Shown in pieces: positions 1 to 11,929 of a stretch of 20,000 nt of DNA. The notes under the pieces were generated by a model that was not told the origin of the DNA, did no database searches, and worked only from the letters and a program-made list of their open reading frames with translations. The number at the start of each line of letters is the position of its first letter. Positions within the stretch are counted from its first letter, which is position 1. Made by a program: the position numbers and the translations under genes. The DNA is taken from assembly GCF_000485595.1 (NCBI RefSeq), contig NW_014578946.1, positions 1-20,000 of the forward strand. Direction: 5' to 3'. The stretch comes from Priapulus caudatus (taxonomy: Eukaryota > Priapulida > Priapulimorpha > Priapulimorphida > Priapulidae).

Positions 1-1147
1 GTCAACATGTTGGGCAGCCAATATTTAACCGCTGCGATCGTACGGTGCGATATTCGGGCTTTTGGTGTCGTGGGGGGGTAATCGAAAACGAGTTGGGATG
101 TCGAGCTGGGGGTCCAACGGTCAAAGGTCAAGCAGGTGTAAATAAGGGGAAACATTCACCCTTAGCTTCAGGTATATTGGAGGAAATGGCAGCATTGCGG
201 CAGCAAATCTAACGGCTCGACCTAGGCCTGGGTGATAGTCGTGTATTAGCATCATGGTAGGAAAGCCATGCTGTGGCGAATTGGAGTCCCAGGTCAAAGG
301 TCCGTGGCGCAGGGCGATTTTTCGACATTTTCATGAGGCATGGTCTGACGGAACGATGAAAAACTTTTTTTGTTTCAGCGGTGACCTAGGCTTTGTTATG
401 GCTTTATGAAGGACGATAATGTCCTTCTGCTGACATGCGAAGAGTAAGCTCGGGATAACTTTTGACCGCTCAAGAGGAGGGTTAACTTGATTTGTTGATT
501 GTCTGTTAAAAGAATTTGACTGGCCGGGGTTGCTAGTAGAATCTATACTGCCTGGTGTATGGAGGCTAAGCAATGTCCAGTGAAATTTCAAAGCTAATTT
601 GGTTAAAGAGTGTATGTTCGTTAAATCGTGATATTTCTATGTTATTCTGTCTGTCAGTATGTTATCATGTTAACGTATGCACTGCGCAGGGGCTGCTGGC
701 AGTGCTGTGTTGGGGCAGTTTTTGCCATGAGTTAATTGGTTGGCAGGTGGCGCTGCTCTATATGTAATTTGGCAGCTGTAGGCTTGCGTAGGTAAATGGA
801 TGAGTGCTTACCTATTCTGTCTTGGCCAATAGTTGTTGCTACTCGAATGATGGGTAGCTTGCCATCTTTATCTGCAGCCACTTACACGTAGCGCGCCATC
901 TCGTGGCACTTTCATAACGATCCCAAAGAACATTTTTTGAGAGGTTCTGATACCACCGGTTTTTTTTTTTTTGTTTTTGTTTTTTTTTTTTTTTTTTGTG
1001 CATTCCCTGATTGGCGTGTATGTGAACACATTTGGAGTAACAGGGTTTAGCTAGAATCCTCCTCACACAGAGTTACGCAGTAGAGTTAGATGAGGCGGCT
1101 GGTCGCTATGGGCGGCAGCTTGTTTGTATTGTTTTAATTTTGTTTTG
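1..1147. other. No gene seen; non-coding flank
   Basis: Reading frames here are short, have no recognisable domain, and lack splice-bounded coding character. The stretch is of mixed composition with a poly-T tract near its right end. I see no RNA gene or defined element in it. Confidence 0.6.
960..997. repeat. Poly-T tract (poly-A on minus strand)
   Basis: About 38 bases are T except for two G. Read on the minus strand it is an A-rich tail, as left by a retroposed sequence inserted in minus orientation. No polyadenylation signal or recognisable retroposed body is visible on its right side, so it may simply be a homopolymer. Confidence 0.7.
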
Positions 1148-1310
1148 GTTCTAAAATGGTCCATACCATCTTTCCCGTTTAGCGCATGTTGCTGATTGAG
1201 AATATATATTGGTGTTGGCGGTGAAACTCTACGGGGGGGAGAAGATAGACAGACAGACAGACAGACACAAAACAGGCTCGCCCTTTATGTAAGGCAGATA
1301 CTTTGTTCAG
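1148..1310 (+). mobile_element. Interspersed repeat copy, family A
   Basis: This stretch contains, in order, a 'taaaatggtcc' block, 'gctgattgagaatatata', 'ggtgttggcggtga', a G run, 'gagaagatagacagacagac' and 'ggctcgcccttta'. The same blocks in the same order occur on the minus strand at about 7541-7690, and a shorter part at about 8058-8090. The internal GACA microsatellite is therefore part of the repeat family. No coding capacity is visible, so it is a non-autonomous or truncated element; its class is not determinable by eye. Confidence 0.65.
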
Positions 1311-1574
1311 CGACGGGTAAACTCAGATAATGTCCTAGTCCTCACGTCTACATGAGCAGAAGCATCTTGCGTGGAGTATAGACGCTCTAGCACGGCGTCG
1401 ACCGCAGCGATTAGATAGGTACTGCTATGTGTCTTGCTTTGCCAGCCTTAGGGATATCCAGGCAGGTTCATATTCGTCTAATTGGCTTATGCTATATTTT
1501 CCTGATTTGTCATTTTTTGGGTAGATTCTTGGCACTCATGTCTAACATCTAGAAATTGCCTGATTAGGAAAAAA

Positions 1575-1603
1575 GGGGGGGGGGGGGGTGGGGGGGGGGT
1601 GGG
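1575..1603. repeat. G-tract with two T interruptions
   Basis: Runs of 14, 10 and 3 G separated by single T follow an A run. It could fold as a G-quadruplex. Such runs are also prone to length error in sequencing. Confidence 0.8.
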
Positions 1604-2150
1604 TGCAGTTTTTCCCTTAAATTTCGTGCCTCCATTTGAATTTCAATGGCGCATCACGGATAATTCTTTTTTTTTAATAAATTGGAATAAACCATCACTA
1701 TTCATTCAATGTCAACCATATTTATTTCACTTTTATTTGAACTCATATAAAAGGCCTCAAGATGTCATTGAAACAACTTAGGCACTCGATATACTCACAA
1801 TCGCCAAATTAAGATGGCCACGCAGAAAACAAATTTTTCAGGCTTTTTCTACGTAAATTTATAGCGTTTGTAGGCCCGGCGGCGGCCGCGCCGCGGCCCG
1901 CCCCCCCCGGGGGCCGCGCGCGCCCCGGCGGCGCGCATGGACTTGGAAGATTATTTTTGGTGTCTAACCCTATGTTTTCGTTGGCTTGGGATCCGAATAC
2001 TAACCCGTATTGTATGATTGGAATAAAACCAAACTCTTTTACCTCCTCCAAAACGCTTCGAGAAATTGGTAGAGAGATGTACTTCATATAAAATTAGCAA
2101 TTTACAGTTGAAATTGATATTTTTTTTAACGGTACGACAAATGCTATGTA
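1604..2150. other. Intergenic stretch with pure G/C island
   Basis: Apart from the G/C island there is only AT-rich sequence. A minus-strand reading frame of about 92 codons (1809-2087) starts with a plausible-looking 50 residues but then runs through the G/C island as a Pro/Gly/Ala/Arg stretch. I do not recognise it and do not call it a gene. Confidence 0.5.
1873..1936. other. 64-base island of pure G and C
   Basis: Every base from 1873 to 1936 is G or C, with nested CCGG, CGCG and GGCC palindromes and a run of C followed by G. The flanks on both sides are AT-rich and change abruptly. It may be a real hyper-GC insertion or an assembly or base-calling artefact. Confidence 0.85.
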
Positions 2151-4480
2151 TGAATCGGAGTTAGTAGTTTTCCTTGCTTTTCTCCTCTCTCGGATCCTTC
2201 GCAATGCTTGTGGTGTAATGTTCGTAGCAGCTGTCGGTTTTCCAGCAACATTTGCAAAGTTCGGGACAGCCACATTTGTTTCCTGCTGGCATGAGCACTT
2301 CTCCGCGAACACTTTGATTTCTCACAGTTTACACCTGATGAGCCTGGGCAGCAAGTCCGAGATTGGCTGGTGGGCAACCTGAGAAAGAACTGTCATTAGC
2401 TTTTTGTCTAGGGTTTGCCACCCCAAAGTCAGAGGTCGGCAGCAAGTTTGGTTTAAATAGCCATATCCTGGTGCCAGATATTAGCCTGGACATGGGCACG
2501 CATATATGTGCCATTCATGCTCGCCTGGTCGGTGGCAGTTCGTCAACTCCATTGTTCGAATGGTTGAGTAGCTTGAACAAACGCATCTGAAGCATATTTG
2601 CATTGCCCAATGTGGACTCCACTTGGAGCGGAAGAGACAATAAGTCTTTCACAGGCCATGTATAATTTTTCGGATGGTTCATGCTCCTTCGCCAAGACCG
2701 CAGCTAGTGCTAAAGGATGGCGGGTTTTTGTCTTTGCGCTTCAGCAAGTTGCAAGCTCCCTTCTTTCCCTTTCCTTGGATATGTGCGCTCGTCCGTATAC
2801 AGCCTGTGAGCGCATGCAGTTTATCAAGCTCGCTTGATTGTACTCCGTCCAAGGCTGTATGGCTGTAGGAAGACTTTTCGTCGTCTTTCGCTTGTCCGCC
2901 ATGTTTAGCGCAGAATGGTTGCAGTAGTGCGTTCTGTAGCGCCAAAGCAGCCATCTGTGTCTGAGAGATTATGTGGACCTTGCATCCCGTTGCTCGCAAC
3001 TTTACTGGCATGATGACTCTTCCAGAGTGTCCGCCTCTTGCTGTGTGCTGACACCGGGCCATATATTTCACATTCATAATTCGTCATGACCTCCTGCCGT
3101 GTTGCAGTCATGAATTGCGGTACTGCAGCGGATAAGCTGATGGGAAAGGTAGGAGTTGCGAATCCTTTGTGCTGCTGCTGGCGAGAACATCTTTCTGTCC
3201 TTTGATGGAATTTTATGTAGGATTTTGTTACCCCATTGCTTTCGCTCGTTCTTCTAGTCTGTTTCTTGCATTGATGGCTTTATTGGTGATAAAGTTATAA
3301 ATCTCACTCGACTTGACAATACTCTTCGCGCTTTGAGTCACTCAGTGTGACGAGCATGTTGAAGCTCTTTGGCAAGTCTTGAAATTCTTGATTGCCATCG
3401 GAAGCTCCTGTACGCACTCCGCATTCCATCCACTACCCGAACGTCTCTAATCTCTCTTCAAACTCGTGGCTGTGAGTAAGTTTGAATGTGTGTTGCACCA
3501 ATCTTTCAGAGCTTTATGCACTGTGATCTTGTCCGTAGTGGGATGAATAGATCTCCGGTTGCATGAAGAACTTTGTTCGTGGTAGGCCAACTCATGCTGG
3601 CCAATTCTTCTCGCAGATCAACACTCTCTCGAGTGACCGGGCATAACAGCAGTCTGGGAAGGTGATGTGTTGCCTTCAGGTCAACACCTCAGACCCTGTG
3701 TTCAATTTCTGTATTTGCGGCAGGGGGCAGAGCATCCATGTCTTCTGCTATGACTTTAGTCATTGTCGGACAAATTGCGACTCAGAGTGATGCGTTCGCT
3801 CTACAAGCGTTTTGGCAGCTCCATTGCCATTCTCTCTGCTTGCTAAGGATACTTTGGTTCGTTCGTCTGGGATGCTCTCTTTTGGCATGGAGTTATGTAG
3901 CCTGCCGCCTCTGCAGTCGGCGAGTTCTGTACAGCTGCTGTTTGATATCGTTGGGGGGGAGGTGCTAACTGCGTTCAGCTGAGCCTGGCTTTCTTGCGAG
4001 CATTTTTGAGCAGAGCAGTTGTGATGGCTGTGGTGGTGCAATATGTGTTAGTAAGGTAGGCTCAAGTGGTTTCTGCCTCTAGAGTCGTGCAGCTCCGGGA
4101 GCAGTGAGAGGCAAACTTCAAGAGGCGTTTGCTGGAGGATGTCTGTTATTCAGAGATCCCTCCTTCCTTTCGTTTTTGATGTTGTCTGAGGTGTTGCCAT
4201 CGCCTGATCACACGCAATTCGTGTGAATGGAATAGCGGTGCTGTCTTCAGCTGCAAATCAGCATTGGTAAAGCTCTGGCTCGATCTGCAATGCAGAGAGT
4301 TTTTAGGGGTGGCCTCCTGAGTGCGATGCACTCTGAATGTTTCGAGCATAATGCTAGCGTGGCATATGCAAAAGTCACTTTCAAGATGGCTCAAGTGATA
4401 CAAAGTAGAGTGCGCAGTTGCCTTCGTATAGCGGATTCTAGTGTAACAGTGTCCTACCTGCCGGGCATGTAACATCATAG
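2150..4480 (-). pseudogene. Decayed CXC-domain multi-copy element protein
   Basis: Reading right to left on the minus strand, fragments in different frames fall in the order known for a large uncharacterised protein family that is multi-copy in invertebrate genomes. They are: an 'MLETFRVHRTQE' block (about 4315-4350); 'ATRQEVMTNYECEI' with 'KVASNGMQ' (about 2990-3110); 'LHALTGC' followed by 'SAHIQGKGKKG' (about 2745-2835), corresponding to the family's HALTGCDTTS-type signature; 'AHVQANIWHQD' (about 2470-2505); 'SDLLPRLIRCK' (about 2325-2365); and a cysteine cluster 'CEKSKCSRR', 'CSCQQ', 'GNKCGCPELCKCC' (about 2225-2340) like a Tesmin/TSO1-type CXC module. These pieces need several frame changes and cross stop codons, so the copy is dead. 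Order and motifs are seen; family assignment rests on my recall of the pattern. No terminal repeats were identified. Confidence 0.7.
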
Positions 4481-6237
4481 AAATTGAACATTGGTCTGTC
4501 TACGAACTAGTGCGTCACACTCTCGTAGCTGTTCTAAGATTGAGGTTCTATATTTTTTGAATGCTAATAGCGCTTCTGCAAGCCTGTCTTATGGCCCGGC
4601 ATGGCTTCAGTTCGCTGCTTTCGCTGGCTGTCCCAGGCGTCACGTACAACAGGTTTGATCCTCAAGGAATATCTCCATCCAGAGATCGAAGAGCTGGCTG
4701 AAGAGTTGACTGGTGCGTTCGATCGCTGCTGTTGTAAATGATTGCATTTAAAATCTGTGATACATCATCACGATATGTACGATTACTGGCTTCTTGCGAT
4801 GCGTCGTCAAGACTAATTATTTAAACATCTTATAACTTATGACTTGATTAGCATAATGTCTTGAGTGACTACAAAGTTAAAACTAAATGAGTCCCGATTG
4901 CGTTTTCCAAAGTTGTTAATGCTGGTAAGATTATATATTATTTTTTGATAACGTCGAAACCTGTTTCTATCCATGCAACAAGTTCAGCTGAGAAGTTGTC
5001 TTAAATTACTTCCATTTGTGCCAATTTTATGACGCATTTCGATTATACGGTTTAAAATAAATGTTAATACCAAAAAATATAAAATTGGCTTTAAAAACGC
5101 CGCATTTTGAATTGCCATATAATTGTTTATGGAAACTGGCAGCCTTTTTGTTCGGCTAATCAGTGATGTTTCTGGTGTGTTTGTACTGGGTGCCAGAATG
5201 CTCCCCAAATTTTGCTTTTGTTATACATAAGCACGACAGACTATATAGTATCATATTTAACCCATCTATCGTGTTGGTAGGTGTTAGTATCCGTATCGCT
5301 TGGGCGTAATGGCCCTACGGCTTCAGATGGTCATAGTTCTGAGTAAGTGTTTGCGAGTGCGGTCCTCTCGCGCATTATCACCTCAAAGACAATTATGAAT
5401 TCAGTCGATCTATGTGGGCATAAAAAGGTGGTAGACCGGCAAGTAGGCTAGGTACGTTCGAATACGCAATGCCTGCTCTCGAATATTTCACTTAGGCTAC
5501 CCATGCTTTTCTGGTCGTATTGTGATTTGATAGGGTAATACTGGGCGGGACCTTTTAGGCGCGTTATGCTCTCAAAGGCACGATATTCGGTCGATGCTAT
5601 ATGTTAAAGACGTGAGGAGCCGGTCAGCAGTAGGTGGGTGATCTTACATCCGGATCTCAATACAGTTACTTCACTAACGCAGCTAATGAAAGATGGGTGT
5701 CGTAAAGCCGAAGATTAGGTTTGTGTAGAAGCGTACATTGCCGTAAGTACAACGCGCATTACACCTAGAACACGCTGAATCGAAATAAGCCGAGCATGTT
5801 AGTGAGTAGGCCTATACATGCGTAAATGAGCGAGTACAAGTACCGAATTCAACAGGGAGATCAGATAGATTAGTTGACATTAGAGATAATGTAAAAGGGC
5901 AACTTTACATCAGAACGTAAGCGTGACTGTAAGAGCATGACGGCTCGCCACTACAAACTTGGTACACAACCATCAGAAGTACGTAAATACTGAAGACAGG
6001 CTGACAATTTTATAGCACCGCACGAACAAGTTATGTATTCATGTTACCGTATACATCATACAATAATAATCTTTTATTTTAAGCTTGGCTTTTTATGAAA
6101 AAACATATTTTTAGCGCTGAATCTGGTCGATAGATATTAGGTACGTAATAACTCTTAATTTTTCACAATAAAATATCTTCGCAGCAGTATTTGCGCGACC
6201 TGGCGCCTTGTATACAGTGCGATCACATCGCACTTCA
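4481..6237. other. No intact gene; AT-rich intergenic
   Basis: The left end may hold the degraded N-terminal half of the relic to its left, but I recognise nothing definite. A 45-codon plus-strand frame at about 4601 and a 74-codon minus-strand frame at about 4984-5208 have no recognisable domain. A degenerate local duplication sits near 5370-5600. Confidence 0.5.
5365..5605. repeat. Degenerate two-copy repeat, ~188-bp spacing
   Basis: A block starting 'gcgcattatcacctcaaaga' near 5371 and ending near 'cagtcgatctatgt' is matched by 'gcgcgttatgctctcaaagg' near 5559 ending 'cggtcgatgctatatgt'. Spacing is about 188 bases. The copies are diverged, consistent with an old tandem duplication. No coding sense is evident. 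Confidence 0.45.
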
Positions 6238-6335
6238 CACCCCGCACGGCACGGCACGCACGCACCACGCACGCCACACACACAGCACACCACACACACC
6301 ACACACACCAACACACACACCCACAACACACCCCC
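6238..6335. repeat. Imperfect CA-rich microsatellite
   Basis: CAC, CACG and ACAC units alternate irregularly with interruptions such as AGCACAC and CCAACAC. The open frames crossing it on both strands are simply the repeat translated. Confidence 0.8.
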
Positions 6336-6536
6336 TCCTTCCGCATTGCGCTAGTTTACGCGGTAGGATAGTTACTTGCTGCTCATATCACGCGACCAGA
6401 AGGATTTCTGGAAATCTACGCATAAGTCTTAAGCGGCGACACGCCATGCGATTTCGCTGGCCGATCATTCCGCGGGAAATATTCGCCCCGCATGGCGATT
6501 ATTCTGTATCTTAGCTTTAAGCTGTAATTGTCTGAG

Positions 6537-6895
6537 TGTTGAGTTTTAATAAGCGCGCGTTGGTGTATTATTCGAAATTGTGCGGGGGGGGGGGGGGGGG
6601 GCGTATCGCGGCATACTGAGCGTGTTGTATATAGCTGGCTACTCGCGGGGCATATAGGTGGTAGGAAAGACTAATAGCTTCTGCTCGATAGTTGCTCTGA
6701 TCTGGTGGTAGCTTGCTTGAATGTTCCGCGACGGAGTTTGAGTGACATTTTCTAGAAATTCTACAATCTAGACAGCGTGCGTGTTGAGTTTAATCAAGCG
6801 TGGTTGGTTTAATTAGAGTCAACAATATACACGCACGGTTATTGCGGCATAGGCTATAATTATACGTGGGGCTATGCGTGGTAGAAAGTATACAT
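6537..6895. repeat. Degenerate ~244-bp two-copy tandem repeat
   Basis: Block 1 starts at 6537 with 'gtgttgagttttaataagcg' and includes 'cgcggcatactg' and 'ggcatataggtggtaggaaag'. Block 2 starts at about 6781 with 'gtgttgagtttaatcaagcg' and includes 'ttgcggcatagg' and 'ggctatgcgtggtagaaag'. Landmarks keep their order at a spacing of about 244 bases. Copy 1 contains an 18-G run that copy 2 lacks. Confidence 0.6.
6584..6601. repeat. Uninterrupted 18-G run
   Basis: Eighteen consecutive G lie inside the first copy of a degenerate tandem duplication. The length is likely polymorphic or miscalled. Confidence 0.85.
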
Positions 6896-7490
6896 AAAGC
6901 GCGGTAGTATTATGTGCAATTTTCTGACATTTGTGATTGCATTTGTACCTGCATGAGTCAAGTTTCTACAGTCATTCTGAGTTAATTTTGATTTAAGAGG
7001 AGTTTAAGAACTGGGCCTTTATACCATCTTCCTGTTTTGATTCTTATGTGGCAAGTTGTACACCAAACAAATTAAAGCTATACCGCAGCAGTGGCGATTA
7101 ATGAGGGGTAGTGGATTGGGTGAGCTTGCCACCCGCTCCCCCTTCGGCTTGGAGTAAATATTACCGGACGGACGGACGATCAAGCGATTCTACAAGCTGA
7201 AAATACAAGAAATGTCAAATTTTAATAAATTTCCGCGCGGTGGCGCTATATACTATCCTGCTGCATTCGCGAATTTTCGAGGTTGTTTTTTGTAGCTGTG
7301 TTGTCCAATTACAGCAACAATAACTGAATTATTAGCTTCGAAGGAGACACGAAAGCGGCGTAGACCACTACCATATAGGTATAAAAAAAAGAAGTTAACA
7401 GCAATCCTAGCTGCTTATTTTTCCCGCATGCACTCAGTGTTTGTCGTTAGCACTCCCAGTCTCACTCTCAGCATGTCGCATCCAGCATGT
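6896..7490. other. No gene seen
   Basis: AT-rich sequence with a short GGAC repeat near 7163-7175. No coding, RNA or repeat structure was recognised. 'gttaacagcaatcctagc' near 7394 resembles units of the short repeat cluster at 8175-8310, so the transposon region may begin here. Confidence 0.5.
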
Positions 7491-7637
7491 TGCAGTCAGC
7501 ATGACGCCACGACCATTTTTGGCCAAAAACAATTTAGGCAATTACAGAAAGGGCGAGTCTGTTTTTCTGTCTGTCAGTCCGTCTATCTTCTCTCCTCCCA
7601 CCTAACAGGTCACCCCCAACACCATATATATTTTCAA

Positions 7638-7998
7638 TCAGCATACATGCGTCTAAACAGAGGAATTGCTCCGACCTGTCATTGCAGATTGCATGATCAA
7701 AATACAATTCGTCACGTTTCGTTTCACCGGTCATAGCCGGTGACCTATGAGTAATTATATATTAATAGTAATTATATAGTACTACGAGTATAGTAGTGAC
7801 CTAACATTAAGGCTAACACATGCCACATGATGTGTCTATAATAGCTATAATTTCTAACATGCTAACTGAAATCCTTCGCTCCATATTATAGTTAGTACAC
7901 GTTCTTCCGCTATTATGCTATGACCGGTCCGGCGACTTTAATAAAAACCTTCAATCACAGGTCGGAGCAATTCCCATGTTTAGACGCATGTATCAGCA
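7638..7998. repeat. Inverted repeat with ~100-bp arms
   Basis: The left arm carries 'atacatgcgtctaaaca' and 'ggaattgctccgacctg' (about 7643-7679) and 'caccggtcatag' (about 7725). The right arm carries their reverse complements: 'ctatgaccggt' (about 7919) and 'caggtcggagcaattcc' with 'tgtttagacgcatgtat' (about 7960-7993). The arms could form a long hairpin with a loop of about 180 bases that is AT-rich. This is typical of foldback or miniature inverted-repeat elements, or of two opposite insertions of one repeat. Confidence 0.7.
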
Positions 7999-8174
7999 TG
8001 ACGCGATAACCATTTTAGGCCCAAAAACAATTTGCATCGCCAGGGGCATTGCCAGGGGGTCACCCATGAGGTATATTCTCAATCAGCATGACGTGACGAC
8101 TATTTTAGGCCAAATTATTTTGGCCTTTTTGTGCAAATTATTGGGCAAAAAAACAAACAACACATTTCCCTCAA

Positions 8175-8310
8175 AAAAGTACTAGCGCAGCAAAAAAGTT
8201 AACAATCACAGCAATCCTAGCGCTCCACTATAGTATACACTGCAGCAGAAAAGTCAAGACGAATCCTAGCGCAGCAGAAAAGTAAATAGCAATCCTATCG
8301 CGCCCAACTA
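8175..8310. repeat. Short degenerate direct repeats
   Basis: Units built on 'gcagcagaaaagt' and 'agcaatcctagcgc' occur about four times, for example near 8184, 8207, 8240, 8261 and 8285, with variable spacers including 'ccactatagt' and 'caactatagt'. They form the sub-terminal part of the surrounding transposon region. Confidence 0.55.
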
Positions 8311-8440
8311 TAGTCAGGCTCAAAATCAGGCAATCGCATGAAATGCCGAAACGCAAGCAATAGCAGAAAACGCATGAAATAGCAGAAAAGCAGTAACCCC
8401 CAAAAAATCCCGGGCATCGCCGGGTAGCCCAGCTAGTATG

Positions 8441-9065
8441 ATATATATATACATGTATACATGTGCTTACATATCTACGAATCACGGTAATAATTGTATG
8501 GTGCATAGTCATCCAGGTTTGCCTGAAGAGCAGTAGACCAGTGTTCCTGAATGCCTAGAATCTGCTTAAAGTGATTATGTCACCGTAAATAGTAGAAGGA
8601 AAAAAATGATGTCCTGCTTTTTCACAAAATGTAAGAGATTCTGTTCACTTTTTATGGTTAAATTGCTGCATTATTACTTCCTATTTTGCTATTCCATTTG
8701 ATGTGAACAAACACTCGTGACTCGATCATACATAGCCCATAGCAAACATCAATATTATCAATATATCAAATCGCCCAGATTTCTTGGATTTTTAACTAGT
8801 TGAAAAACAATCTTATCAGGTAAGAATTTGAGGATACATTTAGTGCTGTACGTTAGTAGGACCTACTTACAGTTCATGAAAAAAATTGCAACAAATATTT
8901 CACAAATATACACCATAGAAAATTCGTGACGTAGTCAATTTAATTGCATGTATTTTTGACCTGATTATATTTTTATTCAAGACAGGACACGCACGCTTGA
9001 CACCATCAACAACGCTTATACCCACAGACGTTCATTATCTGACGTTATATATTCTCCCTGCTAGG
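8441..9065. other. AT-rich, no gene seen
   Basis: A short TA-rich stretch follows the transposon end. The rest is AT-rich without a usable reading frame, splice-bounded exon or repeat that I can recognise. Confidence 0.55.
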
Positions 9066-9655
9066 TGTGTTAAAATGATATTGTAAGCGGGCAAAGCCCA
9101 CACACTATGGAAAGCATGGGGCGATGCGGGAAAACGCAATCTTGGCGCCGCAGTGTCGGAAGAGGCAACAGGCCGAAGTTCTTGCCGAGTTCTTGCGCAT
9201 TGTGACAGCCTAGACACTGACCAGATGATCTATGACATCAGGGCCAGAATCGGACCATGGAGTCACGCCAAGTGCGCACCGCGCACCCCCACCATATTCG
9301 GTACTGTAAGATAGCGGTTGAGATCCTCACTCCACCGTATTCGGGAAGGCCGGTTGGTCAGAAGGGGAGCTAAATGGGATCTGTGACGTAAGGGAAGAAA
9401 CGCGATCGCGGACCGGGGCGCGCGGTATAAAAAGAGGAAGCTGGCGTTTGCTCGGGGCTTCTTGTGCCAGCCACCCGCTGAGAAAGCTAGGTGTAGTGTG
9501 TAGTAACGGCTCTTGCTTTGGGTAGTGCACGGAGACTTCATGTATTGTATCAGAGATTGAGTAAACAACAGTGACGTTGCTTCTTTTCTTGTTTGATCTC
9601 TATCAGTCTATTACAGACCTTCTACTACGGTAGTGCGAAGCACACGCCTACAATA
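9066..9655 (+). mobile_element. Probable solo LTR of a retrotransposon
   Basis: The block begins 'tgtgttaaaatgatattg', is more GC-rich than its surroundings, contains a clear TATA box 'ggtataaaaagagg' at about 9424, a 'gagattgagtaaac' stretch after it, and T-rich sequence toward the right end. Candidate right edges are 'tattaca' (about 9614) or 'cctaca' (about 9652). Promoter, leader and T-rich end within about 590 bases is the layout of a Ty3-type LTR. No internal region, primer-binding site or clear target-site duplication was found, so it would be a solo copy. Edges are uncertain. It could also be an unrelated promoter for a non-coding transcript. Confidence 0.4.
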
Positions 9656-10027
9656 TGTTGTTATCTACCTCTAACTCAACATTCTTGTCACCTTATATCT
9701 GTCATCTTAGTTATCTATTAATTGTCTCTTCATAATCGTGTTTATATATGATATAATTTTTTGCCGTTAGCTGACAGTCTGGTCATATTCCCATGCGCGG
9801 CTGCCTGACTCTATCTAACCTAACTCTGAATTTAATGAAAAAATGCATTACAATTAAACACTCACTATTATATCGCCTACGCCTATCGCATACGACAACA
9901 TGATACTTAGATTTGAAAAAAAATCCTGTATACCATGCAGCTGTTCATATTATCAGAATATGAAAAAGGAATCGTGATCCAGTCGAAGATAAAACATTAT
10001 ACTGAGATAAGATGTAGATAATGAAGG
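9656..10027. other. Upstream region of the protease-like gene
   Basis: AT-rich DNA with no coding potential or repeats that I recognise. It lies between the probable LTR and the core promoter, so any proximal enhancer of the protease-like gene would be here, but I cannot identify specific binding sites. Confidence 0.4.
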
Positions 10028-10090
10028 TGTATATAAGCTTCGTGACGAGGCAGGGTATATAGGCACTCGAGTTTCAGCATCAAACCCACC
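10028..10090 (+). promoter_or_regulatory. Core promoter and short 5' UTR
   Basis: A TATATA at 10056-10061 lies 30 bases upstream of the start codon, with 'tttcagcatcaaac' at about 10072-10085 as a likely initiator. Transcription would begin about 20-26 bases after the TATA box, leaving a leader of roughly 10-15 bases. A second TATA-like element lies at about 10029-10035. The context 'caaacccaccatg' before the start is a good initiation context. Short leaders behind a TATA box are common for strongly expressed digestive enzymes; that expression guess is inference. Confidence 0.65.

Positions 10091-11929
<1,839 letters not shown>

Larger units (their letters stand above)
7490..8440 (-). mobile_element. 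Composite non-autonomous transposon region
   Basis: The region is built of repeated modules: 'cagcatgacg' followed by 'accattttaggcc'-type sequence near 7496, 7993 and 8086; 'ggtcaccc' followed by 'tcaatcagcat' near 7609 and 8058; a long inverted repeat (7638-7740 against 7915-7998); a cluster of short 'aatcctagcgcagcagaaaag' related units (8175-8310); and an end motif 'gggcatcgccgggtagccc' then 'agctagta'. One module matches the copy at 1148-1310 in opposite orientation. No protein is encoded. The end motif resembles tails of interspersed retroelements in several invertebrates, but class assignment is inference. Confidence 0.6.

Noticed and set aside
1809-2087. Minus-strand 92-codon frame
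   Set aside because: The second half is the translated G/C island, and I recognise no family in the first half.
4601-4738. Plus-strand 45-codon frame with a charged helix-like stretch
   Set aside because: No domain, splice sites or promoter; it overlaps the area where the decayed minus-strand element would begin and is most likely chance.
5440-5490. A 'gttcgaatac' box suggesting a tRNA gene
   Set aside because: No matching acceptor stem, A-box or anticodon arm can be drawn around it.
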